Assembly: GCA_049323795.1 (NCBI GenBank)
Contig: JBMOOH010000035.1
Location: forward strand, 36,930-100,929
DNA: 64,000 bases
Direction: 5' to 3'
Source: JAOADN01 sp049323795
GTDB taxonomy: Bacteria > Pseudomonadota > Alphaproteobacteria > Rhodobacterales > Rhodobacteraceae
Below, one piece after another: positions 42,512 to 50,550 of this stretch. The notes beneath the pieces were generated by a model. The model was not told the origin of the DNA. It saw only the letters and a program-made list of their open reading frames with translations, and did not search any database. The position numbers were made by a program, and so were the translations under genes. How positions within the stretch are numbered: the stretch's first letter is position 1; every line of letters begins with the position of its first letter.

Positions 42512-42850
42512 GGAACATCCTCGTGATTGCTCCGGCCCGTTCGCGGCCTGCGCGGATCCGGCCTGCCGGGCGGTTCGGTCTATCGCTATCACATGGTCGA
42601 TCCCGCGCCGGTCGTGAAGCCGCCTCACGACAAGTTCAGGCACGGCGATGGGGCCGGCCCGCGGCTCGGGCCGCACATCCGCGTCGCCGGCCATGCCCAT
42701 CCCCCGATGCTGCGCCTGCTCGGTATTCGGCCGCGGTATAACGGATATACGGAAAACGTATTTCCGGCTTTGCCGTTCCATGCCGGAATGTCGGGGCGTG
42801 CTCATCCAGAGCCGCCAAGCCGCACGCGATAGCGGCGCCAGGGAGGAAAC
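42512..42850. promoter_or_regulatory. divergent control region of the zinc-ribbon gene and the ABC/rhodopsin/flotillin operon
   Basis: 339 bp without a recognisable gene. It includes a perfect inverted repeat CGGAAA-acgta-TTTCCG (42750-42766), the best operator candidate, and a TATAAC -10-like hexamer at 42737-42742. The AT-rich patch around 42730-42765 stands out from the GC-rich surroundings. A GGGAGGAAAC ribosome site precedes the ATG at 42851. Confidence 0.55.
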
Positions 42851-44050
42851 ATGAAACGCATGACCGCAACGATGTTGCGAACGGTTTCGCTTTGCGTTGG
42901 CCTCGCCGTCGCAGGGGCGGCCGCCGCCGGTACGGAGGAGCTGCCCAAGGAGATCCAGGACACGCTCTACAACCCGGCGATGCTTGATCCGAACCAGCCG
43001 GTCGGCGACAGCGCCTATCGCGATTTCGTCGCCAAGAACCCGCCGCCGTGGAAGATCGGCTACGCTTCGTCCTACGCGGGCAACACCTGGCGCGCGGCGG
43101 TCATGGACCGGCTTCAGAACGAGATCATCCCGAAGTGGCAGAAGCTCGGGCTGATCTCCGAGGTGATCGTCACCCAGTCGAACCTGAACGACAGCACGCA
43201 GATCCAGCAGATGCGCCAGCTCGTCGATCAGGGCGTGGATGCGATCATCGTCTGCTGCTCGAACCCGACCGCGCTGAACCAGACGGTCGAATACGCCTAC
43301 TCCAAGGGCGTCCCGGTGTTCTCGGGCATCGGCTACCTGACCAGCCCCTATGCGATCAACTCATCGGCGAACTTCGTGGTCGGCGGCAAGATGATGGGCG
43401 ACTGGATGGCCAACGAGATCGGCGGCAAGGGCAACGTGCTCGTCGTCGAGGGCATCCCCGGGACGTCGGCGTCGGACAGCCAGAACACCGGCATCCAGCA
43501 GGCGCTTGCCGGCTACCCGGACGTGAAGGTCGTGGGCCAGATCGCCGGCATGTGGACGGACCAGGTCGCGCAGGCCGAAATCCAGAAGTGGATGGCGACG
43601 AATCCCGGCCAGCTTGACGGCATCATCATCCAGTCGGCCTCGGAACTCGGCGCGCTTCGGGCGCTGAAGCAGTCGGGCCGGCCGATGATCCCGTTCACGA
43701 TCGGCTCGGAACTCGGCGCGCTCTGCTACTGGCGCAAGAACCCCGACTTCGTGTCGGCGGCGATCCATGCCTGGCCGCCGGGCGACGACTTCGAGCTGAT
43801 CTGGAACATCATGATGCGGACGCTCGAAGGGCAGGGGCCGAAGATCCAGTCCATCCTCGTCAAGCCCGTGACGATGACGAAGGACGAGATGCTGAAGGCC
43901 ATCCCCGAGGATTGCTCGGAGGACAGCGACAAGTGGTACGAGCCCGGTGCCGAGGTCTGGGCGTCGAAGGCCTATCTCGACAATTTCTTCCTGCGCCCCG
44001 CCGACCCGGAAGCCTACGATCCGAAGTCGCATCCGGCCGCCAAGAACTGA
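42851..44050 (+). CDS. sugar-type ABC transporter periplasmic substrate-binding protein (Peripla_BP_4)
   Basis: 399-residue PBP type 1 protein. A Sec signal peptide with hydrophobic core LCVGLAVAGAAAAG ends near residue 27. Fold markers: KIGYASSYAGNTWRAAVMD, LVDQGVDAIIVCCSNPTAL, NVLVVEGIPGTSASDSQNTG and DGIIIQSASELGALRAL. It is longer than RbsB-type proteins and has a long N-terminal extension (about 40 residues) before the first strand plus a C-terminal extension ending DPEAYDPKSHPAAKN. Opens a long rightward operon. Ligand unknown; relatives bind pentoses, but the enzymes in this operon suggest a lipid-like or ester ligand as an alternative. Confidence 0.9.
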   Translation: MKRMTATMLRTVSLCVGLAVAGAAAAGTEELPKEIQDTLYNPAMLDPNQPVGDSAYRDFVAKNPPPWKIGYASSYAGNTWRAAVMDRLQNEIIPKWQKLGLISEVIVTQSNLNDSTQIQQMRQLVDQGVDAIIVCCSNPTALNQTVEYAYSKGVPVFSGIGYLTSPYAINSSANFVVGGKMMGDWMANEIGGKGNVLVVEGIPGTSASDSQNTGIQQALAGYPDVKVVGQIAGMWTDQVAQAEIQKWMATNPGQLDGIIIQSASELGALRALKQSGRPMIPFTIGSELGALCYWRKNPDFVSAAIHAWPPGDDFELIWNIMMRTLEGQGPKIQSILVKPVTMTKDEMLKAIPEDCSEDSDKWYEPGAEVWASKAYLDNFFLRPADPEAYDPKSHPAAKN

Positions 44051-44065
44051 TCCTCGGACACAGCC

Positions 44066-44095
44066 GGCCGCCCCGCCTTTCCGGCAGGGGCGGCC
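44066..44095 (+). terminator. intra-operon hairpin between binding-protein and ATPase genes
   Basis: ggccgcccc (44066-44074) pairs with ggggcggcc (44087-44095), with an inner gcc/ggc extension. There is no T-run. Such hairpins after binding-protein genes usually limit read-through or protect the upstream mRNA, giving more binding protein than transporter. Confidence 0.6.
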
Positions 44096-44127
44096 ATTCC
44101 CGCCCACGCCGGCCCTGGGGGAGCGCC

Positions 44128-46323
44128 ATGCCCGCCGTCTCGGTCGAGATATCCGAGGTCAGAAAGACCTTCGGTCCGACGGTCGCCCTCGGCGGCGTCT
44201 CGCTCAGGGCCTACGGGGGCGAGGTCCACGCGATCATCGGTGGCAACGGGTCGGGAAAATCCACCCTCGCCAAGGTGATCTCGGGCGTGCTTCTGCCCGA
44301 CAGCGGGCAGGTCTCGATCCTCGGCAAATCCGCGACGACCCCGCACGAGGCGCGCGAACTCGGGATTTCCAACGTCTTTCAGGAGGTTCTCGTCGCCGAC
44401 GAATGTTCGGTCTACGACAACCTCTTCCTCGGGGCGGACGGGCTTCTGGGGTCATCCGAGACGCGCGAGGCGCGGACCGCCCGCGCCTCGGCCCTGATGG
44501 GCGAGCTTCTGGGGTTCGACCTCGGCCTCGACACGCGGACAGGCGAACTGCCGCTGTCGATCAAGCAGTCGATCACCATCGCGCGCGCCCTGCTGACCGA
44601 CCCCAGGGTGCTCATCCTCGACGAATCCTCGGCCGCGCTCGACTTCGAGTCAACCGAGCGGCTCTTTCGCAAGATGCGCGAACTGAAAAAGCGCGGCGCG
44701 GCGATCCTGATCGTCACCCACCGCATCGCGGAACTGGTGCGGATCGCCGACCGGGCGACGGTGCTGCGGGACGGGCGGACGGTCGGGACGCTCGGGAAGG
44801 ACGAGATCACCGAGCACAATATCCTCAGCCTGATTGCCGGCCCGGAGCGCGAAATGGCCGAGGCGAATGTCGTCCATGCCGCACGCAGCGCCACGCAGCC
44901 GCTTCTCCGCGTGACCGAGGCGCGGGTCTGGCACGACGCAGGCAGCATCGACTTCACGCTCCGCCCGGGCGAGATCGCCGGGATCACCGGCCTCGACGGG
45001 CAGGGGCAGGCGGACTTCGTGCGGGCGCTGGCCGGTGTGCAGCCCCTCGTCTCGGGGCGCATCGCCATCGTCCGCGACAGGGCGCAGACGCCGATCGCCG
45101 ACCTTCGTTCGGCGCGCGACGCGAACGTGTCCTACGTTTCGGGCGACCGGAAGAAGGAAGGCATCTTCGCCAACCTCTCGATCTTCGAGAACCTCGCTTT
45201 GCCGGTCTACGAGGACTATCGCTTCGGCGGCTGGCTGCGGCTGATCGACCGGATCAAGCTCGGGCCGGTCTTCGAGTGGGAAACCGGCAAGCTCGCCGTC
45301 AGGATGGGGAGCGAGGACAACCTCATCACCTCGCTCTCGGGCGGCAACCAGCAGAAGGTGCTGATCGCGCGGGCCTTCGCCGAAAAACCCTCGGTCCTCG
45401 TGCTGAACGATCCGGCGCGCGGCATCGACGTGGGCGCGAAGCTCGACCTCTACCGCAACCTCCGCCACTTCGCCGCACGCGGGAACGCGGTCGTGTTCCT
45501 GTCCTCCGAGATCGAGGAGTTCCTGAACCTCTGTTCGTCGGTCCACGTCTTCCGGAACGGCGCGATCAGCGCGCATTTCGACCCGCCCTTCGACGGCCAT
45601 GCCATCCTGAACGCGATGTTTGGGCGGAAGGCGACGGCGGCCCTGCCGGGCGAGGCGGTGGCCGAGGGAGAGCTTCACCCCCACCGCTTCGAGGAAGAGG
45701 GACACTGGACGCCGCCGCCGCCCTCGTTCCCGGGCCTGACCGACGACGGGCGGCCGGCCGTCCGCCTGACCCGCACCACCACCGAGGATGCCGCGATGAA
45801 CCAGTCAGGGTTCCTGCTCACCTGCCCCGACATTCCGCAGGGCGCGATCGTCCCCGATCGCTTCGCGGAGGACAACAAGGTCTCGCCCGCGCTGCGCTGG
45901 ACCGGGGTGCCCGAGGGTACGCAGAGCTTTGCACTGTCGATCACCGATCCCGACCTGCCGGCGGCGTTCAACTTCCCGCGCAGCTTCGCGCACTGGATGG
46001 TCTACGACATCCCGGCACAGGTCCGCGAGATCGTCGAGGGCGCGAGCGGTTCGACCGCCCTGCCAGCCGGCGCGAAGGAACTGAACAGCGACTACGTGAC
46101 CTTTGGCATCCCGGGCTTCGGCCGCCACTATGGCGGGCCCTGGCCGCCCGACCGGCAGCACCGCTACGTCTTCACGCTCTACGCGCTGAAGACGCCGCGG
46201 CTGGCGATCGACCCTTCCGCCGATCTTTCCGCCTTCGCCGCCGCCGTCGTCCCGGTCGCCATCGACCAGGCCTCGTTCACGGCGCTCTACGGCCCCGCGC
46301 GGAAACCATTGCCCACCGCATGA
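44128..46323 (+). CDS. RbsA-type double ABC ATPase fused to a C-terminal YbhB/PEBP domain
   Basis: One open frame of 731 residues. ATPase domain 1 (about 5-245): Walker A GGNGSGKST intact, but the signature reads LPLSIKQSITIARAL instead of LSxGxxQ; Walker B VLILDESSAAL. ATPase domain 2 (about 255-495): the usual degenerate P-loop GLDGQGQADF, intact signature LSGGNQQKVLIARAF, and Walker B LVLNDPARGIDVGAK (ND for DE). After a 60-residue linker a complete phosphatidylethanolamine-binding (YbhB/YbcL) domain follows (about 557-731): DPDLPAAF, FAHWMVYDIPA, YGGPWPPDRQHRYVFTLYAL. There is no stop codon between them; an internal Met at residue 557 (ATG 45796) could also allow a separate PEBP. I do not know of this fusion in described transporters. 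A PEBP domain may sense phospholipid or nucleotide, or tether the ATPase. Confidence 0.88.
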   Translation: MPAVSVEISEVRKTFGPTVALGGVSLRAYGGEVHAIIGGNGSGKSTLAKVISGVLLPDSGQVSILGKSATTPHEARELGISNVFQEVLVADECSVYDNLFLGADGLLGSSETREARTARASALMGELLGFDLGLDTRTGELPLSIKQSITIARALLTDPRVLILDESSAALDFESTERLFRKMRELKKRGAAILIVTHRIAELVRIADRATVLRDGRTVGTLGKDEITEHNILSLIAGPEREMAEANVVHAARSATQPLLRVTEARVWHDAGSIDFTLRPGEIAGITGLDGQGQADFVRALAGVQPLVSGRIAIVRDRAQTPIADLRSARDANVSYVSGDRKKEGIFANLSIFENLALPVYEDYRFGGWLRLIDRIKLGPVFEWETGKLAVRMGSEDNLITSLSGGNQQKVLIARAFAEKPSVLVLNDPARGIDVGAKLDLYRNLRHFAARGNAVVFLSSEIEEFLNLCSSVHVFRNGAISAHFDPPFDGHAILNAMFGRKATAALPGEAVAEGELHPHRFEEEGHWTPPPPSFPGLTDDGRPAVRLTRTTTEDAAMNQSGFLLTCPDIPQGAIVPDRFAEDNKVSPALRWTGVPEGTQSFALSITDPDLPAAFNFPRSFAHWMVYDIPAQVREIVEGASGSTALPAGAKELNSDYVTFGIPGFGRHYGGPWPPDRQHRYVFTLYALKTPRLAIDPSADLSAFAAAVVPVAIDQASFTALYGPARKPLPTA

Positions 46324-46351
46324 GACATCTGCCGATGACAGGAGGACCCGC

Positions 46352-46756
46352 ATGAGTAGGTACGGCAGCAGGAAAGGCTTCGATCTGGAGTGGATCGAAC
46401 GCTGGGCGCGCTGCGTCAACGAGGACAGGATCCTGCCGGTGATCGGCAGGTTCTTCACCAACCGTTTCGTCCTTGGCGTGGACGAGACGGATTTCCTGGT
46501 CGAGGTGAGGGGCGGCAAGGTCGTCCGCATCTCGGAGGGGCTGACCCCGAACGACATGGGCTTCGACTTCGCGCTCCGCGCCTCGTCGTCGGCCTGGGGC
46601 AAGTTCGCGCAGGAAATCCCGCCGCCCTTGTTCAACGACATCTGGGCGATGTCGCACCCGCTGCACAAGAACATGACCATCGACGGCAACTGGCTTCCGT
46701 TCTGGCAGAACATCCGCGCGCTGACCCGGATGCTTTCGCTGATGCGGCAGGTCTGA
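46352..46756 (+). CDS. small SCP2-like (sterol carrier-type) protein
   Basis: 134 residues. The pattern DFLVEVRGGKVVRISEGL, then FALRASSSAWGKFAQEIPPPLFNDIWAM and ending in TIDGNWLPFWQNIRALTRML (parts shown), matches the SCP2/sterol-carrier fold: a beta-sheet followed by the short lipid-pocket helices. An excellent ribosome site (aggagg) precedes the ATG at 46352. Sits between the ATPase-PEBP gene and an alpha/beta hydrolase with gaps of 28 and 13 bp, so the three are one transcript. SCP2 domains bind hydrophobic ligands, which makes a lipophilic substrate plausible for this system. Fold call is by eye and of moderate certainty. Confidence 0.6.
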   Translation: MSRYGSRKGFDLEWIERWARCVNEDRILPVIGRFFTNRFVLGVDETDFLVEVRGGKVVRISEGLTPNDMGFDFALRASSSAWGKFAQEIPPPLFNDIWAMSHPLHKNMTIDGNWLPFWQNIRALTRMLSLMRQV

Positions 46757-46769
46757 GGGGAGAAGGACG

Positions 46770-47717
46770 ATGAACCAGCACGATCCCATCGTCGGCCGCT
46801 ACGTCTACGTGGCCTGCCAGGGCAAGACGTACCGGACCTATTACGAAGAGACCGGCGAGGGCATTCCCATGGTCTGCCTGCACACCGCCGGCACCGACGG
46901 GCGGCAGTATCGCCACCAGTTGTCGGACCCCGACATGGCGGCGAACTTCCGCATGATCGCCTTCGACATGCCGTGGCACGGCAAGTCGATCCCGCCGGAC
47001 GACTTCCACCTGATGGAAGACGAGTACAAGCTCACGACCAGCTTCTACGGCGAGTTCATCGTGGCCTTCTGCCGGGCGCTCGACCTGAAGAAGCCGGTCA
47101 TCATGGGCCAGTCGATGGGCGGCAACATCTGCCTGCATCTGGCCCTGAAATACGAGTCGGAATTCTCGGCGCTGATCGCGCTCGAGGCCTGCGACTACTC
47201 GCCCGGATGGTGGATCTACCCGCTGCACCACCCGCACATCCACGGCGGCGAGGCGGTGGCGACCTCGGTCTTCGGCCTGATGAGCCCCGAAAGCCCCGAC
47301 AAGTACCGCTGGGAGACGTGGTGGTTCTACGCCCAGGGCGGCCCCGGCATCTTCAAGGGCGACCTCTACTTCTACTCGGTCGACAGCGACTTCCGCGATC
47401 AGGTCCACAAGATCTCGGGCCGCCTGCCGATCTACTTCCTGACCGGCGACTACGACTTCGCCTGCACGCCCGAGATGACCGAGCGGACGGCCGAGAAGGT
47501 GAAGGGATCGGAATGCATCATCTTCTCGGGCGGGCACTTCCCGACCTCGGAAGACCCGGCGAAGTTCAAGGACGTCATCACGCCGGTCCTGAAGAAGATC
47601 ATCCAGAACGACCCCGAGCGTCGCGGCGCCGGTGGCGCGCGGCTGTCGGGCGGCGGCGAGGCGCGGGCCTCGTCCTCGGCCCGCCCATCCGGGCGCCGGG
47701 TGATCGAACTCGGCTGA
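46770..47717 (+). CDS. alpha/beta hydrolase
   Basis: 315-residue alpha/beta-hydrolase-fold enzyme. The oxyanion region is CLHTAGTDGRQYRHQL, the nucleophile elbow IMGQSMGGNICLHL carries Ser, the acid is in FLTGDYDFACTPEM, and the base His is in FSGGHFPTSEDP. No signal peptide, so cytoplasmic. The core ends near residue 285; a Gly/Ser/Arg-rich tail of about 35 residues follows and looks disordered. Located inside the ABC operon, it probably cleaves an ester or similar bond in the imported compound. Ribosome site gagaagg precedes the ATG at 46770. Confidence 0.88.
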   Translation: MNQHDPIVGRYVYVACQGKTYRTYYEETGEGIPMVCLHTAGTDGRQYRHQLSDPDMAANFRMIAFDMPWHGKSIPPDDFHLMEDEYKLTTSFYGEFIVAFCRALDLKKPVIMGQSMGGNICLHLALKYESEFSALIALEACDYSPGWWIYPLHHPHIHGGEAVATSVFGLMSPESPDKYRWETWWFYAQGGPGIFKGDLYFYSVDSDFRDQVHKISGRLPIYFLTGDYDFACTPEMTERTAEKVKGSECIIFSGGHFPTSEDPAKFKDVITPVLKKIIQNDPERRGAGGARLSGGGEARASSSARPSGRRVIELG

Positions 47718-47780
47718 CGCCTGTCCGGGGCACGCGCGTCAGGCCCGTGCCCCGGTCCCACTCTTCACCGACCGAGACGA

Positions 47781-49118
47781 ATGGCTGAACGGTCCTCATC
47801 GACAAGCACCTATCTTCTGGTGCCGATCCTCCTGGTCGCGGTGCTCCTCGGCACCGCGGCGATCCGGGGGCCGAGCCTCGTTTCGCTGTCGGGCTTCGGC
47901 AGCGCGATCATCGTGTCGGCGCCGCTGATCCTTGCGACCTATTCGCTGATGGCACTCGCCGTCGCGGGCCGGGGCACGGTCGATCTGGCCGTCGGGCCGC
48001 TGCTCGCGTTCATCAACGTCTCGGTCGTGAAGCTGAACATGCTCGGCGTCGTCACGGGGCCGTTCGGCGGCTTCCTCGTCGCGCTCGGGATCGGGGTCCT
48101 CTACCAGCTGCTCTTCGCACTCGTGATCATCTGGGTGCGCGTGCAGCCGATCATCGTGGCGCTGTCGGGGTTCCTTGCCCTTTCCGGCATCAACCTCGTC
48201 ATCCTGCCGCGCCCCGGCGGCACCGCGCCCGAATGGCTCGGCGGCTGGGGCCTCGGCACGACGATCTTCTCGCCCGTCCTGCTTCTCATCCTGATCGCGA
48301 CGGCGGGGTGGCTGCTGTTCACGCTGACGCCCTTCTACACGAACCTCCGGATGATGGGCTACGACGAGCGCGCGGCCTGGACGAGCGGCGTGCGCATCAA
48401 CCTCGTCCGCATCGGCGCGCATGTGATCGCGGGGCTGTTCGTCGGCCTCGGCGCGATCTGCTACACCGCGCTGATCGCGTCCGGCGACCCGACGCAGGGC
48501 ACGACGATGACGCTGACCGCCGTGACGGCGCTGGTGCTGGGCGGCGTCAGCCTGTCGGGCGGGCGGGGCGGCGTGACCGGGGCGCTGCTCGGCTCGGTGA
48601 GCCTGTTCCTGATCGGCTACGTGCTCTCGACCTTCAACTTCGGCGGCATCCAGGCCTTCGTGACGCAGATGAGCTACGGGGTGATCCTCGTCCTGTCGCT
48701 GCTGCTGACGCTGCTCGTCCCGGTCATCGGGCGGCACATCGCCTTCCTCTCGCCCTGGGGCCTGTTCGTCTGCCTTGCGGCGGTCGTGATCGGGATCATG
48801 CTTCAGGTGGCGACCTCGGCCACCTACCTGCCGGCCGAACCCGTCGCGGCGGCGGCGCAGGGCGAGCTTCTGACCCGCTATCTGCTCGTCGAGCCCGCCG
48901 GCGCGGCCGGGGGCGGGGCCTTCGCCATCTCGCCCGTCCAGAAGCTTGCCTTCGGTCTGGCCGCTGCCGCCGCGATCCTCGCCTTCTCGGCCCGCGCGAT
49001 GACGGCCGAGGCCAAGGCCGTGCGGATGGGGCTCTTCCTCTACGTCTTCGTCGCCTCACTGATCGTGCTGCTCTTCATCGTCGTGGCCAGCCAGTCCGCA
49101 GCGGGGGGGGCGCCATGA
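47781..49118 (+). CDS. sugar-type ABC transporter permease (BPD_transp_2), enlarged C-terminus
   Basis: 445-residue permease; RbsC-type proteins are usually 310-350. The family core occupies about 15-320: LMALAVAGRGTVDLAVGPLLAF, LSGFLALSGINLVILPRPGG, coupling helix MMGYDERAAWTSGVRI and TAVTALVLGGVSLSGGRGGV. An additional three hydrophobic helices follow (about 330-350, 385-405, 415-435), ending IVLLFIVVASQSAAGGAP. Overlaps the second permease by ATGA. The extra helices suggest contact with another membrane partner, perhaps the rhodopsin-like protein encoded downstream. Confidence 0.9.
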   Translation: MAERSSSTSTYLLVPILLVAVLLGTAAIRGPSLVSLSGFGSAIIVSAPLILATYSLMALAVAGRGTVDLAVGPLLAFINVSVVKLNMLGVVTGPFGGFLVALGIGVLYQLLFALVIIWVRVQPIIVALSGFLALSGINLVILPRPGGTAPEWLGGWGLGTTIFSPVLLLILIATAGWLLFTLTPFYTNLRMMGYDERAAWTSGVRINLVRIGAHVIAGLFVGLGAICYTALIASGDPTQGTTMTLTAVTALVLGGVSLSGGRGGVTGALLGSVSLFLIGYVLSTFNFGGIQAFVTQMSYGVILVLSLLLTLLVPVIGRHIAFLSPWGLFVCLAAVVIGIMLQVATSATYLPAEPVAAAAQGELLTRYLLVEPAGAAGGGAFAISPVQKLAFGLAAAAAILAFSARAMTAEAKAVRMGLFLYVFVASLIVLLFIVVASQSAAGGAP

Positions 49119-50530
49119 GCGACCAGACCGCTCCCCCCGCCGCCGCCCCCGTCGAGAAGCCGACGCTGCTGCCGGTGCCGCGGTCGAAGTTCATGATCTG
49201 GGTGAACCTCGCCGCCGCGCTGATCGTGGCGGCGATCGGGTTCGGCGTTGGCTTCGGGCAGGGGCTGCGGGCGCAGGACGTGATCGTCTCGACCGTGATC
49301 TCGGTTGCGGTCCTCCTGATCCTGCTCAACTACGTCGCGGTGCTGTTCGAGGACCGGGCGCTCAGGGCCGCGACGCCGGAACAGTCCGGCGGCGCGCGGT
49401 CGGTCTGGCGGGCGAACCGCGTCCTCATCATCGCGATGGCGCTCCTCCTGCTCGTCTACCTGATCGTGACGGCGACGGTACCCGAGTTCCGGTCGGTCAG
49501 GAACCTGATCGCCTTCCTCGTGCTCGAGGCGATCCTGCTCTTCGCCTTCAAGGTCTCGGGCTATTTCGCGCACGGACGCAGCGCGTTCATCGGGCTGATC
49601 GTCCTCGTGGCGCTCGTCGTGATCTCGTCCTTCACCATCGAGGGGTTCCTCTCGGCCGCGAACATCCGCGCGATCCTGCTTTTCGCCGCGTTCCTCGGGA
49701 TCGCCTGCATCGGTCAGACGCTCGTCGCGCTGATGGGGGGACTCGACCTGTCGATCCCCTTCCTGATCGGAGCGTCGAACATCGGGCTTCTCTTCCTCAT
49801 CGGCCTCGGTGTGCCGTCCTTCGTGGCCTTCGGGTTCGTCCTGATCCTCGGCGGCGTCATCGGCCTCATCAACGGGCTTCTGTCCTTCAAGCTCCAGGGC
49901 CAGGCGCTGATCCTGACCCTCGGAACCGGGTTCGCGGTGTCGGGGCTCACGCAGATCCTGACCTCGATCGGCTCGGCCTTCGCCGGGAACGTCTTCGGCA
50001 CGGTCCCGCCGTGGCTCACGAACCTTGCGGCCATGAACGGGACGTTCTTCGGCCTCGGCGTGCCGCCCACGATCCTGATCTGGATCGTGCTCGCCATCAT
50101 CGTGATCGTCGGCCTGCGCTACTCGGCCTATGGCCGCTACATCTACGCGCTCGGCGGGAACCGGCGGGCGGCGAAGCTGATCGGGGTCTCCGAACTCAAG
50201 TACTGGACGCTCGCCTACGTGCTCTCCGGCGTCTTCGCCGCGCTGACCGGGTCGCTTCTTCTCGGCTGGTCGGGCGGCGGGTTCATCGGGGTGGGCGATC
50301 CCTACCTTTTCACCACGCTCGCCGCGGTCGTCATCGGGGGAACCTCGCTTCTCGGCGGCCTCGGCGGCTACGGTTTCACCGTCATCGGCGTGCTCGTCCT
50401 GCAGGTCCTGTCGTCGTTCCTGATCGGGATCGGGCTCAAATACGAATGGCAGCAATTCATCTTCGGTCTCCTGATCCTGCCGATGGTCGCGCTTTACGGC
50501 CGGTCGCCGCACATCAGGGCTCAGGTCTGA
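49115..50530 (+). CDS. sugar-type ABC transporter permease (BPD_transp_2), enlarged N-terminus
   Basis: 471-residue permease. Residues 1-170 hold four or five extra hydrophobic helices (e.g. FMIWVNLAAALIVAAIGFGV, VLIIAMALLLLVYLIVTATV) ahead of the family core. The core starts near ANIRAILLFAAFLGIACIGQ and includes LMGGLDLSIPFLIGASNIGL, the coupling helix ALGGNRRAAKLIGVSELKY and LAAVVIGGTSLLGGLGGYG. It pairs with the preceding permease. Its enlargement is on the opposite end from its partner's. Starts with ATG overlapping the previous stop. Confidence 0.9.
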   Translation: MSDQTAPPAAAPVEKPTLLPVPRSKFMIWVNLAAALIVAAIGFGVGFGQGLRAQDVIVSTVISVAVLLILLNYVAVLFEDRALRAATPEQSGGARSVWRANRVLIIAMALLLLVYLIVTATVPEFRSVRNLIAFLVLEAILLFAFKVSGYFAHGRSAFIGLIVLVALVVISSFTIEGFLSAANIRAILLFAAFLGIACIGQTLVALMGGLDLSIPFLIGASNIGLLFLIGLGVPSFVAFGFVLILGGVIGLINGLLSFKLQGQALILTLGTGFAVSGLTQILTSIGSAFAGNVFGTVPPWLTNLAAMNGTFFGLGVPPTILIWIVLAIIVIVGLRYSAYGRYIYALGGNRRAAKLIGVSELKYWTLAYVLSGVFAALTGSLLLGWSGGGFIGVGDPYLFTTLAAVVIGGTSLLGGLGGYGFTVIGVLVLQVLSSFLIGIGLKYEWQQFIFGLLILPMVALYGRSPHIRAQV

Positions 50531-50550
50531 GAAAGGTCTAGGGGAAGGAC

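Noticed and set aside
45796..46323. Separate YbhB/PEBP gene starting at an internal ATG
   Set aside because: No stop codon or clear ribosome site separates it from the ATPase frame, so the fusion is the simplest reading; kept as an alternative product only.
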